64,000 bases of DNA from CAYTSA01 sp964440345 (GCA_964440345.1 CAYTSA010000003.1:1-64000), one strand, 5' to 3'. Positions 54,635 through 64,000 are shown, counted from the stretch's first letter. Numbers and translations are program-made. The notes: generated by a model not told the origin, from the sequence alone.

Positions 54635-55546
54635 ATGGACACCATTGAAGGCCTCAAACGGCAAATTGGCAGCGCCGAAGAGCTGATGAGCGTGGTTAAA
54701 ACCATGAAGTCCCTGGCTGCAGTTAACATCCGCCAGTATGAAAAGGCCGCGGACTCCGTGGCCGGCTACCAGCGCACGGTGGAGATGGGCGTGCGCGCCA
54801 TGCTGCGATCAGGACAGGCGCCCCTGCCCATGGAAAAATCCCGGGAACTCCATGTAGACGGCCGGTCCGCCGTGGTCCTTATCGGCACAGACCAGGGCAT
54901 GTGCGGCCCGGTGAACGAACGGGTGTTTTCGCACTTTCAACAGACTGTGGGCCAGCACATGCGTATTGCCGAACCGCGCTTTCTGGTGGTTGGCGAGCGC
55001 ATAGCCATGCTGGTGGAGGACGCCGGCTGGACACTGCATGAGACACGCCACGTTCCAGATGGGGCCAAGGCCATAGCCCCGCTGGTGGGCGAAATACTGC
55101 TTACGCTGGACCAGTGGAGCAAGGAGCACAACGTGCGCCAGGCGTACGTTTACTACACGTCCCGGGAGTCCCGCGCCTCATCAGCCCCGGCCGATTTCCA
55201 GCTGTTGCCGGCGGACCCATCCCTTTTCTCGCCAGCCAAGAAACAACCCTGGCCTACAAACCAAATTCCATTGGTGAGAGCGGACCGGTCATTGACTGCG
55301 TCTGCGCTCATGCGGCAATATCTGTTTGTAAGTCTGTTCCGCGCCTTGGCCGATTCACTGGCCGCAGAGAACGCCGGACGCTTGGCCGCCATGCAGGGCG
55401 CTGAAAACAACGTCAGCGAATGGCTGGGAGAACTGACATCCCGTTATCACCAAACGCGCCAGTCCGTGATTACCGGCGAGCTGCTGGACATTGTCACTGG
55501 ATTTGAGGCTCTCAAGGAAGACGACACAAAAGCCGCAGCCGAGTGA
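54635..55546 (+). CDS. atpG: N-type ATPase subunit gamma
   Basis: The central rotor shaft (303 residues). N- and C-terminal helices form the coiled coil (LKRQIGSAEELMSVVKTMKSLAAV at the N-terminus). The central domain has the GTDQGMCGPVN segment. It is the last ATPase gene. A P-type ATPase gene follows after 27 bp. Confidence 0.93.
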   Translation: MDTIEGLKRQIGSAEELMSVVKTMKSLAAVNIRQYEKAADSVAGYQRTVEMGVRAMLRSGQAPLPMEKSRELHVDGRSAVVLIGTDQGMCGPVNERVFSHFQQTVGQHMRIAEPRFLVVGERIAMLVEDAGWTLHETRHVPDGAKAIAPLVGEILLTLDQWSKEHNVRQAYVYYTSRESRASSAPADFQLLPADPSLFSPAKKQPWPTNQIPLVRADRSLTASALMRQYLFVSLFRALADSLAAENAGRLAAMQGAENNVSEWLGELTSRYHQTRQSVITGELLDIVTGFEALKEDDTKAAAE

Positions 55547-55573
55547 ACGGTCACAAAGCGCCAGGAACCCTTA

Positions 55574-58198
55574 ATGAAAGAAACTCCCGTGCAGCATCCC
55601 TGGTTTGTAGAGACCGAAAAAGTTCTTTCGCAACTGCAAACTGACCCCCAAAAAGGCTTGAGCCAGAGCGAAGCAGACAATCGACTGCAGGAATATGGTC
55701 CCAACCGGTTGGAGCAGAAACAGGCCAAGCCGGCCTGGACCATTTTCATAGAACAATGGAAGAACCTTATCGTGGGCATGCTCGCGGCCGCCGCCGCGGT
55801 CTCTTTTGGCTTCGGCCAGGCTCTGGAAGGCGTCGCCATATGTATTGCCCTGCTGGTGAACGTGTGCATAGGGTTTTTCACCGAACTCAAGGCCACCCGG
55901 TCCATGGAGGCTTTTGCCGAAATCACAAAAACTGAATCCCTGGTCATCAGGGACGGGCAGCAGCAGTCCATTCCTTCCGAAAATCTTGTCCCTGGCGACG
56001 TGGTTCCGCTGGAGGCTGGAAATGTTCCTGCTGCAGACATGCGGCTTATCGAAGCCTCGAACATGGAGATGGACGAATCCGCCCTGACCGGCGAGTCCCT
56101 GCCCGTGCCCAAACAGACCAAGCCGGTGGACAAAGACGCCGTGCTGGGCGACCGCAGCTCCATGCTTTTCAAGGGCACAGCCATGTCCGCCGGCACAGGC
56201 GCGGCCGTGGTCACCTCCACCGGCATGCAGACCGAGCTGGGCCGCATCGCCCAGCTGGCCGAAGAGGCTGAATCTGAACAGACGCCTCTGGAAAAGCGGC
56301 TGGAAACCATGGGCAAAAAACTGCTCTGGGTGACCATCATTGTGGCCGCCATTGTGGCCGGCATTGGGGCCGCCTCTGGCATGAATCTGTTCCTGATCAT
56401 CGAAACGGCCATTGCCTTGGCCGTGGCCGCCATACCGGAAGGGCTGCCCATTGTGGCCAACATAGCCCTGGCCAAAGGCATGTTCCGGCTGGCCCGGGAA
56501 AACGCGGTGATGCAGCAGCTTTCGGCTGTGGAGACCCTGGGCGCCACCTCCGTCATTTGCACGGACAAGACCGGCACCCTGACGGAAAACCGCATGCGTT
56601 TGACCCGCATCACCCTGCCCGGCGACAGTGAACCTTTTGAAGAAGACATGGAACAGGCCGGTGACGACAAAAAAGCCCGAGACCTGCTGCGCATAGCCGC
56701 CTTGTGCGTGAACGCCCAGCTGCACCCGGACGGGGGGGACCCCACCGGCGACCCGCTAGAGATTGCGCTGCTCGAAGGCGCGGCCAGCATAGGCGTGAAC
56801 CGGCCGGATATGCTGGAGCAGTACCCCGAGGAACGAGAGGAAGCCTTTGCCGCAGACACCAAGATGATGGCCACCTTCCACAAAAACCAGGCAGACGGCT
56901 ACCTGGTGCAGGTAAAAGGCGCGCCGGAAGCAGTATTCGACGCTTGCGGCATGTCCGAAGAAGAAAGAGAAACGTGGCGCCAGGCCAATGAATCCCTGGC
57001 CGGCCAGGGACTGCGCGTTCTGGCCGCGGCCCAGCGCAGGGCGGATTCGATGGATGAAGACCCCTATCAGAATCTTTCCATAGCCGGGCTCTTTGGCCTG
57101 CGCGATCCCTTGCGCAAAGGCGTGGCCGAGGCCGTGCAAGCCTGCCGCCGGGCCGGCATCCGGGTGGTTATGGTCACTGGCGACCAGGAGTCCACAGCCT
57201 TGCACGTGGCCCATGAGCTGCACATCACCGAGGACGCCGCAGACCGGGCCCTGCACGGCCGCGACTTCAAAGACCCGGAGGAAATGAGCCGGGAGGAAAT
57301 AGACCGCATCCTGAACACCCGCGTGTTCTGCCGCGTTTCGCCGGAACAGAAGCTGCAGCTTGTCAAGCTGTTGCAGTCAGAAAATCTGGTCATCGCCATG
57401 ACAGGCGACGGAGTAAACGACGCCCCGGCCTTGAAAAAAGCCGACATCGGCGTTGCCATGGGCAAGCGAGGCACTCAGGTGGCCCGCGAGGCTGCACACA
57501 TGATTCTGCGCGACGACTCCTTCAACACCATCTTAGTGGCTGTGGAGCAGGGCCGCGCCATTTTCGACAACATACGAAAATTCATCGTCTACCTGCTTTC
57601 AGGCAACGTGGGCGCCATCGTCATCGTGGGCGCTGCCATCCCCACGGGCATAGGCCTGCCCCTGCTGCCGCTGCAGATACTCTACCTGAACATGCTCAGC
57701 GACGTTTTCCCGGCTCTGGCGCTTGGCGTTGGCCAGGGCGACAAGTCCGTCATGCTGCGTCCGCCCCGGCCCTCCAGCGAGCCCATCCTGGACCGCGAGC
57801 GCTGGATACAGGTCATAGGCTATGGCGTACTCATCGCAGCCACTGTGCTGGCAAGCTTCTGGTGGGCCAAGACGCGGCTAAGCCTCACAGGCGACGCAGC
57901 GGTTACCATATCGTTCCTCACCCTGGCCTTTGCCCGGCAGTGGCACGTATTCAACATGCGCGCGCCGGAAAGCAAGATGTTCGTCAACGGCGTCACCCAA
58001 AACAAGTATGTCTGGGGCGCGCTGGCCATCTGCTTCATACTGTTGTTTCTGGCTGTGTACACGCCGCCCCTGGCCCACGCATTGCGAATGACGCCGCCCA
58101 CGGCCGCAGGCTGGACCACTATTATAGGTTTCAGCCTAATTCCACTGGTGGTTGGCCAGGCCATAAAAGTCGTGCGCAAGATTGAGCGGAACAAATGA
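55574..58198 (+). CDS. P-type cation-transporting ATPase (P2 class)
   Basis: An 874-residue pump with the actuator motif LTGES, the phosphorylation motif DKTGTLT, the ATP-binding KGAPE and hinge TGDGVNDAP. M4 has IPEGLP. M6 has NMLSDVFPA, where the Asn, Ser and Asp positions resemble the ion ligands of Ca2+ and Na+/K+ pumps (there Asn, Thr and Asp). Ca2+ or Na+ export is likely, but cannot be decided here. A weak AGGAAC site precedes the ATG; the 27-bp gap after atpG suggests one operon. Confidence 0.92.
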   Translation: MKETPVQHPWFVETEKVLSQLQTDPQKGLSQSEADNRLQEYGPNRLEQKQAKPAWTIFIEQWKNLIVGMLAAAAAVSFGFGQALEGVAICIALLVNVCIGFFTELKATRSMEAFAEITKTESLVIRDGQQQSIPSENLVPGDVVPLEAGNVPAADMRLIEASNMEMDESALTGESLPVPKQTKPVDKDAVLGDRSSMLFKGTAMSAGTGAAVVTSTGMQTELGRIAQLAEEAESEQTPLEKRLETMGKKLLWVTIIVAAIVAGIGAASGMNLFLIIETAIALAVAAIPEGLPIVANIALAKGMFRLARENAVMQQLSAVETLGATSVICTDKTGTLTENRMRLTRITLPGDSEPFEEDMEQAGDDKKARDLLRIAALCVNAQLHPDGGDPTGDPLEIALLEGAASIGVNRPDMLEQYPEEREEAFAADTKMMATFHKNQADGYLVQVKGAPEAVFDACGMSEEERETWRQANESLAGQGLRVLAAAQRRADSMDEDPYQNLSIAGLFGLRDPLRKGVAEAVQACRRAGIRVVMVTGDQESTALHVAHELHITEDAADRALHGRDFKDPEEMSREEIDRILNTRVFCRVSPEQKLQLVKLLQSENLVIAMTGDGVNDAPALKKADIGVAMGKRGTQVAREAAHMILRDDSFNTILVAVEQGRAIFDNIRKFIVYLLSGNVGAIVIVGAAIPTGIGLPLLPLQILYLNMLSDVFPALALGVGQGDKSVMLRPPRPSSEPILDRERWIQVIGYGVLIAATVLASFWWAKTRLSLTGDAAVTISFLTLAFARQWHVFNMRAPESKMFVNGVTQNKYVWGALAICFILLFLAVYTPPLAHALRMTPPTAAGWTTIIGFSLIPLVVGQAIKVVRKIERNK

Positions 58199-58279
58199 AT
58201 ATGCGAACCGAAAAGGACTTAACCGCAGACGCCTCTTGCCTTCGCAGTGGCGGACGCAAAGTGAAAATGATTACACCAC

Positions 58280-59245
58280 ATGACTGACGATAGAAGAACA
58301 CAGCCTTTCGCCAGGCAGGACCCCGTTACCGGGGAATGGGCCGTCTTCGCTCCCAATCGCTCAAGCCGACCAACAGACATGGGCTCTGCTCCCCATCAAA
58401 CACGCAGGCTGCCGGCCCGCTCCGGGCAGTGCCCCTTCTGCCCGGGCAACGAGTCCATGCTGGAGCGGATAACCGAACAGCTTCCCGAAGAAGGTGACTG
58501 GCGAATACGCGCCGTGCCCAACAAGTTCCCCGTTGTCACTCCGGAAAACACCACCGGTCCAAGAGATGACGGGCTGTACGCCTGCCAACCCGGCGAAGGC
58601 GCACACGAGGTCATCATCGAACACCCCCGGCACGACATGCAAATTCCCGACTATTCGCCGGCGGACATGGAACGGCTCATCGAGATGTACTCTCGCCGTT
58701 ACGACGCCTTGACCCGCGAACGGGAGTACATGCTTTGCGTGCCGTTCCGCAACCATGGAGAAGGGGCCGGCACGTCTCTGCTGCACCCGCACTCGCAGAT
58801 AATTGTCAGCGGCGTCATTCCCCGTGCAGTGCGCGACAGGGAAAACCTGGCCCTGGAATATTTTGACGACAAGGGCGGCTGCCTGCTCTGCGGCTATCTA
58901 CAGAGCGAGCGCCAGAACGGCTCGCGCCTGGTGGCCAACAACGACAGCTTCACCGCGCTGGTCCCCTTTGCCGCAGCGTCGCCTTGCGAAGTATGGCTGC
59001 TCCCCAATCGGCGCCAAGCCGAATTCGGCGAAATGAACGATTCTGAAAAAAAAGATATGGCGACCCTGCTTCAGGCTGTCCTTGCCGGTATGCGCCGGCA
59101 ACTGGGCGACCCGGACTACAACTACGCCATAGAAACCATACGCGAAAAATTTCTGCTTACCCGCCTGATGGAGCAATACCTGGACCTGTTCAACTCTTTC
59201 AAGGCTGAGTACAAGCTGATGGACGTGGAGGATATGCGGCTGTGA
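58280..59245 (+). CDS. galT: Galactose-1-phosphate uridylyltransferase-like protein with atypical C-terminus
   Basis: A 321-residue HIT-family protein. Its zinc motif is CPFC (51-54) and its catalytic motif is HPHS (169-172, nucleophile His171). It would exchange UMP between sugar phosphates. The first 285 residues follow the family. The last 34 (from REKFLLTRLMEQ) do not: the expected HWH-containing segment is missing and the end looks more like the last helix of a GT-B glycosyltransferase. The gene may therefore be a fusion after a deletion, or a divergent family member. Activity is uncertain. Confidence 0.85.
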   Translation: MTDDRRTQPFARQDPVTGEWAVFAPNRSSRPTDMGSAPHQTRRLPARSGQCPFCPGNESMLERITEQLPEEGDWRIRAVPNKFPVVTPENTTGPRDDGLYACQPGEGAHEVIIEHPRHDMQIPDYSPADMERLIEMYSRRYDALTREREYMLCVPFRNHGEGAGTSLLHPHSQIIVSGVIPRAVRDRENLALEYFDDKGGCLLCGYLQSERQNGSRLVANNDSFTALVPFAAASPCEVWLLPNRRQAEFGEMNDSEKKDMATLLQAVLAGMRRQLGDPDYNYAIETIREKFLLTRLMEQYLDLFNSFKAEYKLMDVEDMRL

Positions 59246-59289
59246 AGGTAAGCAGCCCCAAGACGAGCCGCCCTTGGCTTCAGGCTCGC

Positions 59290-60237
59290 TCACCCCAACG
59301 AGTCCAGCGACTCGCGCAACACCTTGGCCGAAGCGTGCAACTGCTCGGTTTCCAGTTCCGACAGCCAGGTCTCCAGGTGCTGCTCCACGCCTGAGGAATC
59401 CAGCACGCACGGCAGGGACAAACACACGTCCGGCAAGCCGTGCACACCGCCCGTAGGCACGGACACGGTCAGCACTGCGTGTTCGTCACGGACCAGACCT
59501 TCCAATATGCGGCACAGGGCAACGCCGATGCCGTATGCTGTGGCCCCTTTACGATTGATGATCTCGTAGGCGGCGTCGCGCACCTGGCCGGCCATGCGGT
59601 CCTTGTCCGCCTGGGTAAGAGTGGCGTTGCGCTGGCGGCAGAAATCGTCCAGGGGAATGTTGGAAATGTTCGCCGTACTCCACACGCAGACTTCGGTGTC
59701 GCCGTGCTCTCCCAAAACGTGAGCGTGCACGCTGCGGGCGTCCACCCGGCAGTGTTCGGCGATAACGTGACGAAAACGGGCCGTGTCCAGCACTGTGCCA
59801 GAGCCGAAAACCCGGCCCGGCTCCTGACGGGAAGCGTCTATGGCCACAGCGGTAAGCACGTCCACAGGGTTGGTGGCCACTAAAATGATAGGCGTGCTGC
59901 CCGTTGCCTCTATCTTTAGCACAATGTCCCGGATAATGCCGGCGTTTATCTGCAGCAGCTCCAGCCGACTCTGCCCCGGCTTCTGGTTGACCCCAGCGCA
60001 GATGATCACAACGTCGGCGTCTTCGCAGTCTCCGTAACCGCCAGCCTGAATATCCATGGGACCCAGAAAAGTGGTCCCGTGCAGCAAGTCAATGGCCTCG
60101 CCCTCGGCCCGCTCCCGGTTCAAGTCCACCAGCGTCAGTTTGGCCGCCAGCCTGCGGAATATCAGCCCGTAGGCAAAAGCCATGCCCACAGACCCGGTTC
60201 CAACCACCACAACGTTAGGTTGCCGCGACGTCTTCAT
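59290..60237 (-). CDS. ldh: L-lactate dehydrogenase
   Basis: An NAD-dependent 2-hydroxyacid dehydrogenase (315 residues). The Rossmann loop is GTGSVGMAFAY (13-23). The specificity loop NQKPGQSR has Gln85 and Arg91, where lactate dehydrogenases have Gln and malate dehydrogenases Arg. The catalytic His178 lies in GEHGD. The start at 60237 has AGGAG 6 bases upstream. It converts pyruvate and lactate in the cytoplasm. Confidence 0.92.
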   Translation of the reverse strand: MKTSRQPNVVVVGTGSVGMAFAYGLIFRRLAAKLTLVDLNRERAEGEAIDLLHGTTFLGPMDIQAGGYGDCEDADVVIICAGVNQKPGQSRLELLQINAGIIRDIVLKIEATGSTPIILVATNPVDVLTAVAIDASRQEPGRVFGSGTVLDTARFRHVIAEHCRVDARSVHAHVLGEHGDTEVCVWSTANISNIPLDDFCRQRNATLTQADKDRMAGQVRDAAYEIINRKGATAYGIGVALCRILEGLVRDEHAVLTVSVPTGGVHGLPDVCLSLPCVLDSSGVEQHLETWLSELETEQLHASAKVLRESLDSLG

Positions 60238-60379
60238 TTTTCGCTCCTTTTGCTTTCTTGGGGTCACTGTGTGTATTCAAGAATAACCTTTTCTGTGTCA
60301 CCGACGTGTGTCGCTTGCATGTTCTCTTGACATTGCTCATAATTGGCCACACCACTTGCGTACATCAAGGAGACGAGTC

Positions 60380-61066
60380 ATGCCCATCGCCCGACTAATC
60401 CTCTGCTGCCTGGCGGCCCTGTGTTGTGCTGCGCCCTCCAGCGCAGAGTCCCAGCTGACCACGGCTGAGATTGTCGCCAACATACAGCAGGCCTACGAAA
60501 CCACGAATACGCTTCGCGCCGCGTTCGTGCAAACCCTGACCACCGCGGCCACCGGCGCCAAGACCGTGCGCGAGGGTGAAATGGCCTACAAAAAGCCGCA
60601 ACACATCCGCTGGCAGATGCATACGCCTGAACCGGAGCTGCTGCTCGTCACGCCGGAGTCGGTGTGGAACTATTTTCCGGATGAAGGCGTAGCCTACCGT
60701 TACCCAGTGGAGCAGGTGCTCGATTCGCGCAACATGCTGCGCTTCATCTCTGGCGAGGTCCGGCTGGACGAGGATTTTTACATTGAGCGGCTGGACGACG
60801 CAGACGGCGACGTGGTGCTGGAAATGGCGCCCAAGGAACCGGAGCCCTCAGTAGTCTTGGCCACCGCCCGCATTGACCCGGACAGCTGGCTGCTGCGGGG
60901 CGTTACTGTGGTGGATTTCTATAATAATGAAAACAGCGTGCTGTTCACCAGCTATACAGCCAATCCAAAGTTGCCGGACGGGACCTTCTCTTTCTCGCCG
61001 CCGGAGGATGTAGACGTGATGGACAACCGCCAGAAAACTGTTGAGGAGAAGGACCTGACACAATAA
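60380..61066 (+). CDS. lolA: Outer-membrane lipoprotein carrier protein LolA
   Basis: A periplasmic chaperone (228 residues) that carries lipoproteins to the outer membrane. It has a signal peptide (1-22) and the LolA half-barrel (TLRAAFVQTLTTAATGAKTVREGEMAYKKPQHIRW). It is divergent from ldh. AAGGAG precedes the ATG. Confidence 0.9.
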   Translation: MPIARLILCCLAALCCAAPSSAESQLTTAEIVANIQQAYETTNTLRAAFVQTLTTAATGAKTVREGEMAYKKPQHIRWQMHTPEPELLLVTPESVWNYFPDEGVAYRYPVEQVLDSRNMLRFISGEVRLDEDFYIERLDDADGDVVLEMAPKEPEPSVVLATARIDPDSWLLRGVTVVDFYNNENSVLFTSYTANPKLPDGTFSFSPPEDVDVMDNRQKTVEEKDLTQ

Positions 61067-61072
61067 ACGTGT

Positions 61073-61768
61073 TCAGGGGGCGGACTTTTTTTTCCAACAG
61101 GCGGCAACGGCTGCCCCCTCCTGCTCCAGCAACTTCGCGGCCTTGCGCGGGACCAGCCCGGCCGTTTCCCGGCCTGCCAGCCAGCGCTCCCGCACCAGGG
61201 ATGCGCTTACGTCCAGCCGCGGGATGTCTATGTAGCAGACCCGACATTCCCCTACTCTCCAGGAGGCCGCGGCTTGGCCGAACCTGTGCGCGGATTCCTT
61301 AGCCTCTGGCCAGTAAGCCTGCACGGCGTTGCGCACAGCCTCTTCCTCCACGCCTTCCCGGGCGAACACCGCCAGCGAGGCCCGTTGCACCAGTTGCAGC
61401 CCTTTGTTCCACGCAGGCAGATGGAGCAGGTCCGTGGCGCCCATGATGAAATAGAGCTCATGGCCGGGCCGCTCGGCTGACAGCGCCCCCAGGGTGTCCC
61501 AGGTGTAGGAGAGCCCCTGCCGCTCGCCTTCCATGGCGTTTACGGAGAGGCCGTCCAGGCCGGCGATGGCGCATTCGAGCATTTCACAGCGAAAAGCAAA
61601 GGGCAGCATGCCCGCAGCAGGTTTATGCGGCGGCGCGGCGGCCGGTAAAAACTCCACTCCATCCAAGCCCAGCTGTTCGCGCGCCTCCACGGCTGCGCGC
61701 ACGTGCCCCGCGTGCACTGGGTTAAAACTGCCGCCCAGAAAGCCCGTCCGCAGCGTTCCTGACGCCAT
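61073..61768 (-). CDS. nadD: Nicotinate-nucleotide adenylyltransferase
   Basis: Makes nicotinate adenine dinucleotide in NAD synthesis (231 residues). The nucleotidyl-transferase loop is GGSFNPVHAGH (12-22) and the C-terminal segment has SASLVRERW, the family ISSTxIR motif. It begins 8 bp after the proA stop and ends convergent with lolA. Confidence 0.94.
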   Translation of the reverse strand: MASGTLRTGFLGGSFNPVHAGHVRAAVEAREQLGLDGVEFLPAAAPPHKPAAGMLPFAFRCEMLECAIAGLDGLSVNAMEGERQGLSYTWDTLGALSAERPGHELYFIMGATDLLHLPAWNKGLQLVQRASLAVFAREGVEEEAVRNAVQAYWPEAKESAHRFGQAAASWRVGECRVCYIDIPRLDVSASLVRERWLAGRETAGLVPRKAAKLLEQEGAAVAACWKKKSAP

Positions 61769-61776
61769 GCCGGCGG

Positions 61777-63036
61777 CTACTCCCGCACCTGGTTCTGGCC
61801 CAGGGCCACGAACTTGGTGGTGGTCAGCTCGGTAACGCCCATGGGGCCGTAGGAATGCAGTTTGGACGTAGAGATGCCGATTTCAGCGCCCAGGCCAAGC
61901 TGACCGCCGTCATTGAACCGGGTGGATGCGTTCACGCCCACCATGGATGCGTCCACTTCGCGCAAAAAGCGCATGGCGTTTGCGTGGTTGTTCGTGCAAA
62001 TGACCTCGGTGTGGTTGGAGCCGTGCTGCGCAATAAAGTCCTGGGCCTCGTCCTGGTTCTGCACCACCTTGACCACAAGGGTAAGGCCGTGGAACTCGGT
62101 CCCGGGGTCGCCCTCGCTCATGGGCTCTGCGGTGGCGCCCAGCAGGGGCAACGATTCAGGGCAGGCCTTGAAAACAACGCCAGCCTTGCCCAGCTTGTCT
62201 GCGACCATGGGTAGAAAGCCCGCAGCTTCGCTAGCGTGCACCAACAGTCCTTCCAGGGCGTTGCACACGGCCGGCCGCTGCACCTTGCCGTTATAAGCAA
62301 TATTGCAGGCGGCCTGCAAATCTGCGCCCGCGTCCACATAGCAATGACACACCCCTTCGTAATGTTTGAGCACGGGCATGCGGGCTTCGGCGACCACAGC
62401 CCGTATCAGGGCCTCGCCCCCGCGGGGAATGATAACATCTATGTAGTCGTCCAGTTGGCACATGGCGCTGATGGCCTGGCGGTCAGTGGTGTCGACCACC
62501 TGTACAGCCTCGGCCGGCAGGCCGGCCTGTTGCATGGCCCGGCCTATGCGGCCGGCCAGGGCCAGATTGGAGTGCAAGGCCTCAGACCCTCCACGCAGAA
62601 ATACGGCGTTGCCCGCCTTCAGGCAGAGTATGGAAGCGTCCACTGTGACATTGGGACGTGATTCGTAGATCATGGCGACTACGCCCAAGGGAATGCGCAT
62701 ACGGCCCACCTGCAGGCCGTTGGGCCGTTGCCACATGGTTTCTATGGCGCCAACAGGGTCGTCCATGGCGGCAATGTCGCGGCAGGCCTGGGCCATTTCG
62801 GCCATTACCTGCGGCGTCAGGGCCAGCCGATCCCGGCGAGGGCCGTCCATTCCCTTGGCGTCGGCGGCTTCCAAGTCCTTGGCGTTTGCTGCGAGTATGT
62901 CATGTTCTTCGCTTTCCAGCAGCGCGGCAAGATTGCGCAGGGCCTCTTCCTTGGCCGCCGGACTGGCTGCAGCCAGCACCCGGCCGGCGCTTTTCGCCTT
63001 TTTCGCCATTTCCAAAATGTGATCGCGTACGTCCAT
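61777..63036 (-). CDS. proA: Gamma-glutamyl phosphate reductase
   Basis: The second enzyme of proline synthesis (419 residues), reducing gamma-glutamyl phosphate with NADPH. The nucleophile is Cys258 in KVQRPAVCNALE. Other family segments are ESRPNVTVDA and RGGSEA. proB is not in the window. AAGGAGG precedes the ATG. Confidence 0.97.
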   Translation of the reverse strand: MDVRDHILEMAKKAKSAGRVLAAASPAAKEEALRNLAALLESEEHDILAANAKDLEAADAKGMDGPRRDRLALTPQVMAEMAQACRDIAAMDDPVGAIETMWQRPNGLQVGRMRIPLGVVAMIYESRPNVTVDASILCLKAGNAVFLRGGSEALHSNLALAGRIGRAMQQAGLPAEAVQVVDTTDRQAISAMCQLDDYIDVIIPRGGEALIRAVVAEARMPVLKHYEGVCHCYVDAGADLQAACNIAYNGKVQRPAVCNALEGLLVHASEAAGFLPMVADKLGKAGVVFKACPESLPLLGATAEPMSEGDPGTEFHGLTLVVKVVQNQDEAQDFIAQHGSNHTEVICTNNHANAMRFLREVDASMVGVNASTRFNDGGQLGLGAEIGISTSKLHSYGPMGVTELTTTKFVALGQNQVRE

Positions 63037-63215
63037 TGTATCCTCCTTAAGCCATGAGAACTCTGGCTCGCGTTGCTACGATGCGGCGCAACTGTCTTTG
63101 CAGCGGTAAAAAAATGAAATCTCTTTTGACATTTCTGTCATGTGCGTTTAGTAAGGTTTCTCAGCCTTTTTGAAGCTGTTGATACTACAGATAAGAACGG
63201 AGGAAGACAAGGAAG

Positions 63216-63902
63216 ATGAGCGACCCGCTGACACCGCAAAACGACGTACCCCATCCCGGCCAGGGACCAGTGTCCCCGCCAGAGCTTGGCGAATCTGACG
63301 ACATGCACCCGCTGCTGCGGAAAATCGTCGAGAACATCAAAATCATCATCACCGCAGTGGCCGCTTTGATACTCGTTGTAGCCGGCTACGGCGTTTACGA
63401 CTATACCCAGGAGCAACAGTATATTGAAGCGAGCAACACTTTCGGCGCGTTGCAACTGCAAAACAAAGGCGCAGCCGAGCTGGAGGCCTTGGAAAATTTC
63501 TACGTTGAAGCGCCGTCCCAGCTGCAGACTGCGGTGCTGTTCGCCATGGCCTCCGCCGCCATTGACGCTGAAGACTACGGCCGGGCCGCGGAGATTTACA
63601 GCCAGTTGACAGACAGGGTGGACGCTCCGGCCTCCATGCTGACTCAGATAGGCCGGGCCCGCAGCCTCGCCAAAGCTGGCCGGATGCAAGAAGCCTTGGC
63701 GCAGCTGGACACCATGATCAACAACGCGCCGGAAGAGTTTTTACAGCAAGCCTGGCGCATCAAAGCTTCCATTGCCGAAGAGGCGCAAGAGTGGAAGGCC
63801 GCCCAAGATGCATACCAATGGTTGGCTGACAACGCGGAATCTCAAGACGCGTCGTTTTTTGAATACAAGTTGACGGCTGTTTCTGCAAAAATAGAAAGCT
63901 GA
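63216..63902 (+). CDS. Membrane-anchored tetratricopeptide protein (YfgM-like)
   Basis: A 228-residue protein with a cytoplasmic N-terminus, one membrane helix (about 44-66) and TPR-like helices in the periplasm. The layout matches YfgM/AncA-type proteins that help at the SecYEG translocon, but the sequence alone does not prove that. A TTGACA lies upstream (63126-63131) without a clear -10 match. Confidence 0.8.
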   Translation: MSDPLTPQNDVPHPGQGPVSPPELGESDDMHPLLRKIVENIKIIITAVAALILVVAGYGVYDYTQEQQYIEASNTFGALQLQNKGAAELEALENFYVEAPSQLQTAVLFAMASAAIDAEDYGRAAEIYSQLTDRVDAPASMLTQIGRARSLAKAGRMQEALAQLDTMINNAPEEFLQQAWRIKASIAEEAQEWKAAQDAYQWLADNAESQDASFFEYKLTAVSAKIES

Positions 63903-63970
63903 CAGCGTAGCGACAACCATCTAAAGCGGACGCGCAACACGTCCGCAGGCTGTGAACAGAGGAGAACCAT

Positions 63971-64000
63971 ATGGCCCACCCGCTGCTTGATAGGGAAGGG
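63971..64000 (+). CDS. Start of a gene running off the window
   Basis: An ATG preceded by GGAGAA opens a frame of ten codons (MAHPLLDREG) that is still open at the end. It cannot be identified. Confidence 0.5.
   Translation, partial: MAHPLLDREG

Overview
The window looks like chromosomal DNA from a GC-rich anaerobic, hydrogen-metabolising member of the Desulfovibrionales (Desulfobacterota). Three things point there: two periplasmic [NiFe] hydrogenase gene sets (one with its own c3-type cytochrome), a DmsABC-type molybdoenzyme with its chaperone, and a housekeeping block (hslV, ispE, tRNA-Gln, prs, rplY, pth, carD, rho) that I recall as the order in Desulfovibrio vulgaris. Species cannot be fixed from sequence reading alone.

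Layout. 1-2.3 kb: AT-rich gene-free DNA with short palindromic repeats, then a TonB-like envelope protein with an acidic Pro/Glu repeat. 2.9-6.7 kb: hydrogenase hynB-hynA, its maturation protease and HypC. 6.9-10.6 kb: a CheY-like receiver and the glycine cleavage genes gcvH-gcvPA-gcvPB. 10.8-12.3 kb: an orphan CopG-type antitoxin, a small secreted protein and a DUF5131 protein. 12.3-16.6 kb (minus): dmsD-dmsA-dmsB-dmsC. 16.8-19.2 kb: lipA, interrupted by a run of N, then a BglII-type restriction-modification pair whose nuclease is dead. 19.4-28.3 kb: M48 protease, PPC and macro-domain proteins and the housekeeping block ending with rho. 28.4-35.2 kb: Fe-S protein, PhoD phosphatase, a decayed hicAB module set between a truncated and an intact VOC gene, YceI, and a ferric-reductase-like flavocytochrome. 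35.5-38.7 kb: second hydrogenase (cytochrome, hynB, hynA) with a MITE-like palindrome between its subunit genes. 38.8-45.4 kb: secreted acetolactate decarboxylase, GDPD, DUF115/Maf protein, K+ channel remnant, uvrB. 45.5-47.3 kb: a hypothetical gene and a nicotinate phosphoribosyltransferase pseudogene. 47.6-58.2 kb: an N-type ATPase operon with a CPA2 antiporter gene stitched into it, followed by a P-type ATPase. 58.3-64 kb: galT-like, ldh, lolA, nadD, proA, a TPR protein and the start of one more gene.

How they fit. The hydrogenases deliver periplasmic electrons to c-type cytochromes. The protease and HypC beside the first pair probably serve both enzymes. GcvH needs lipoate, which lipA makes. 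The N-ATPase, antiporter and P-type ATPase form an 11-gene same-strand ion-transport block with overlapping or closely spaced genes.

The strongest observations are the antiporter coupled on both sides inside the N-ATPase operon, the b-delta fusion in that ATPase, the restriction nuclease whose inactivating changes all fall on the active-site segment, and several gene remnants (hicA, VOC, K+ channel, NAPRTase) showing local genome decay.
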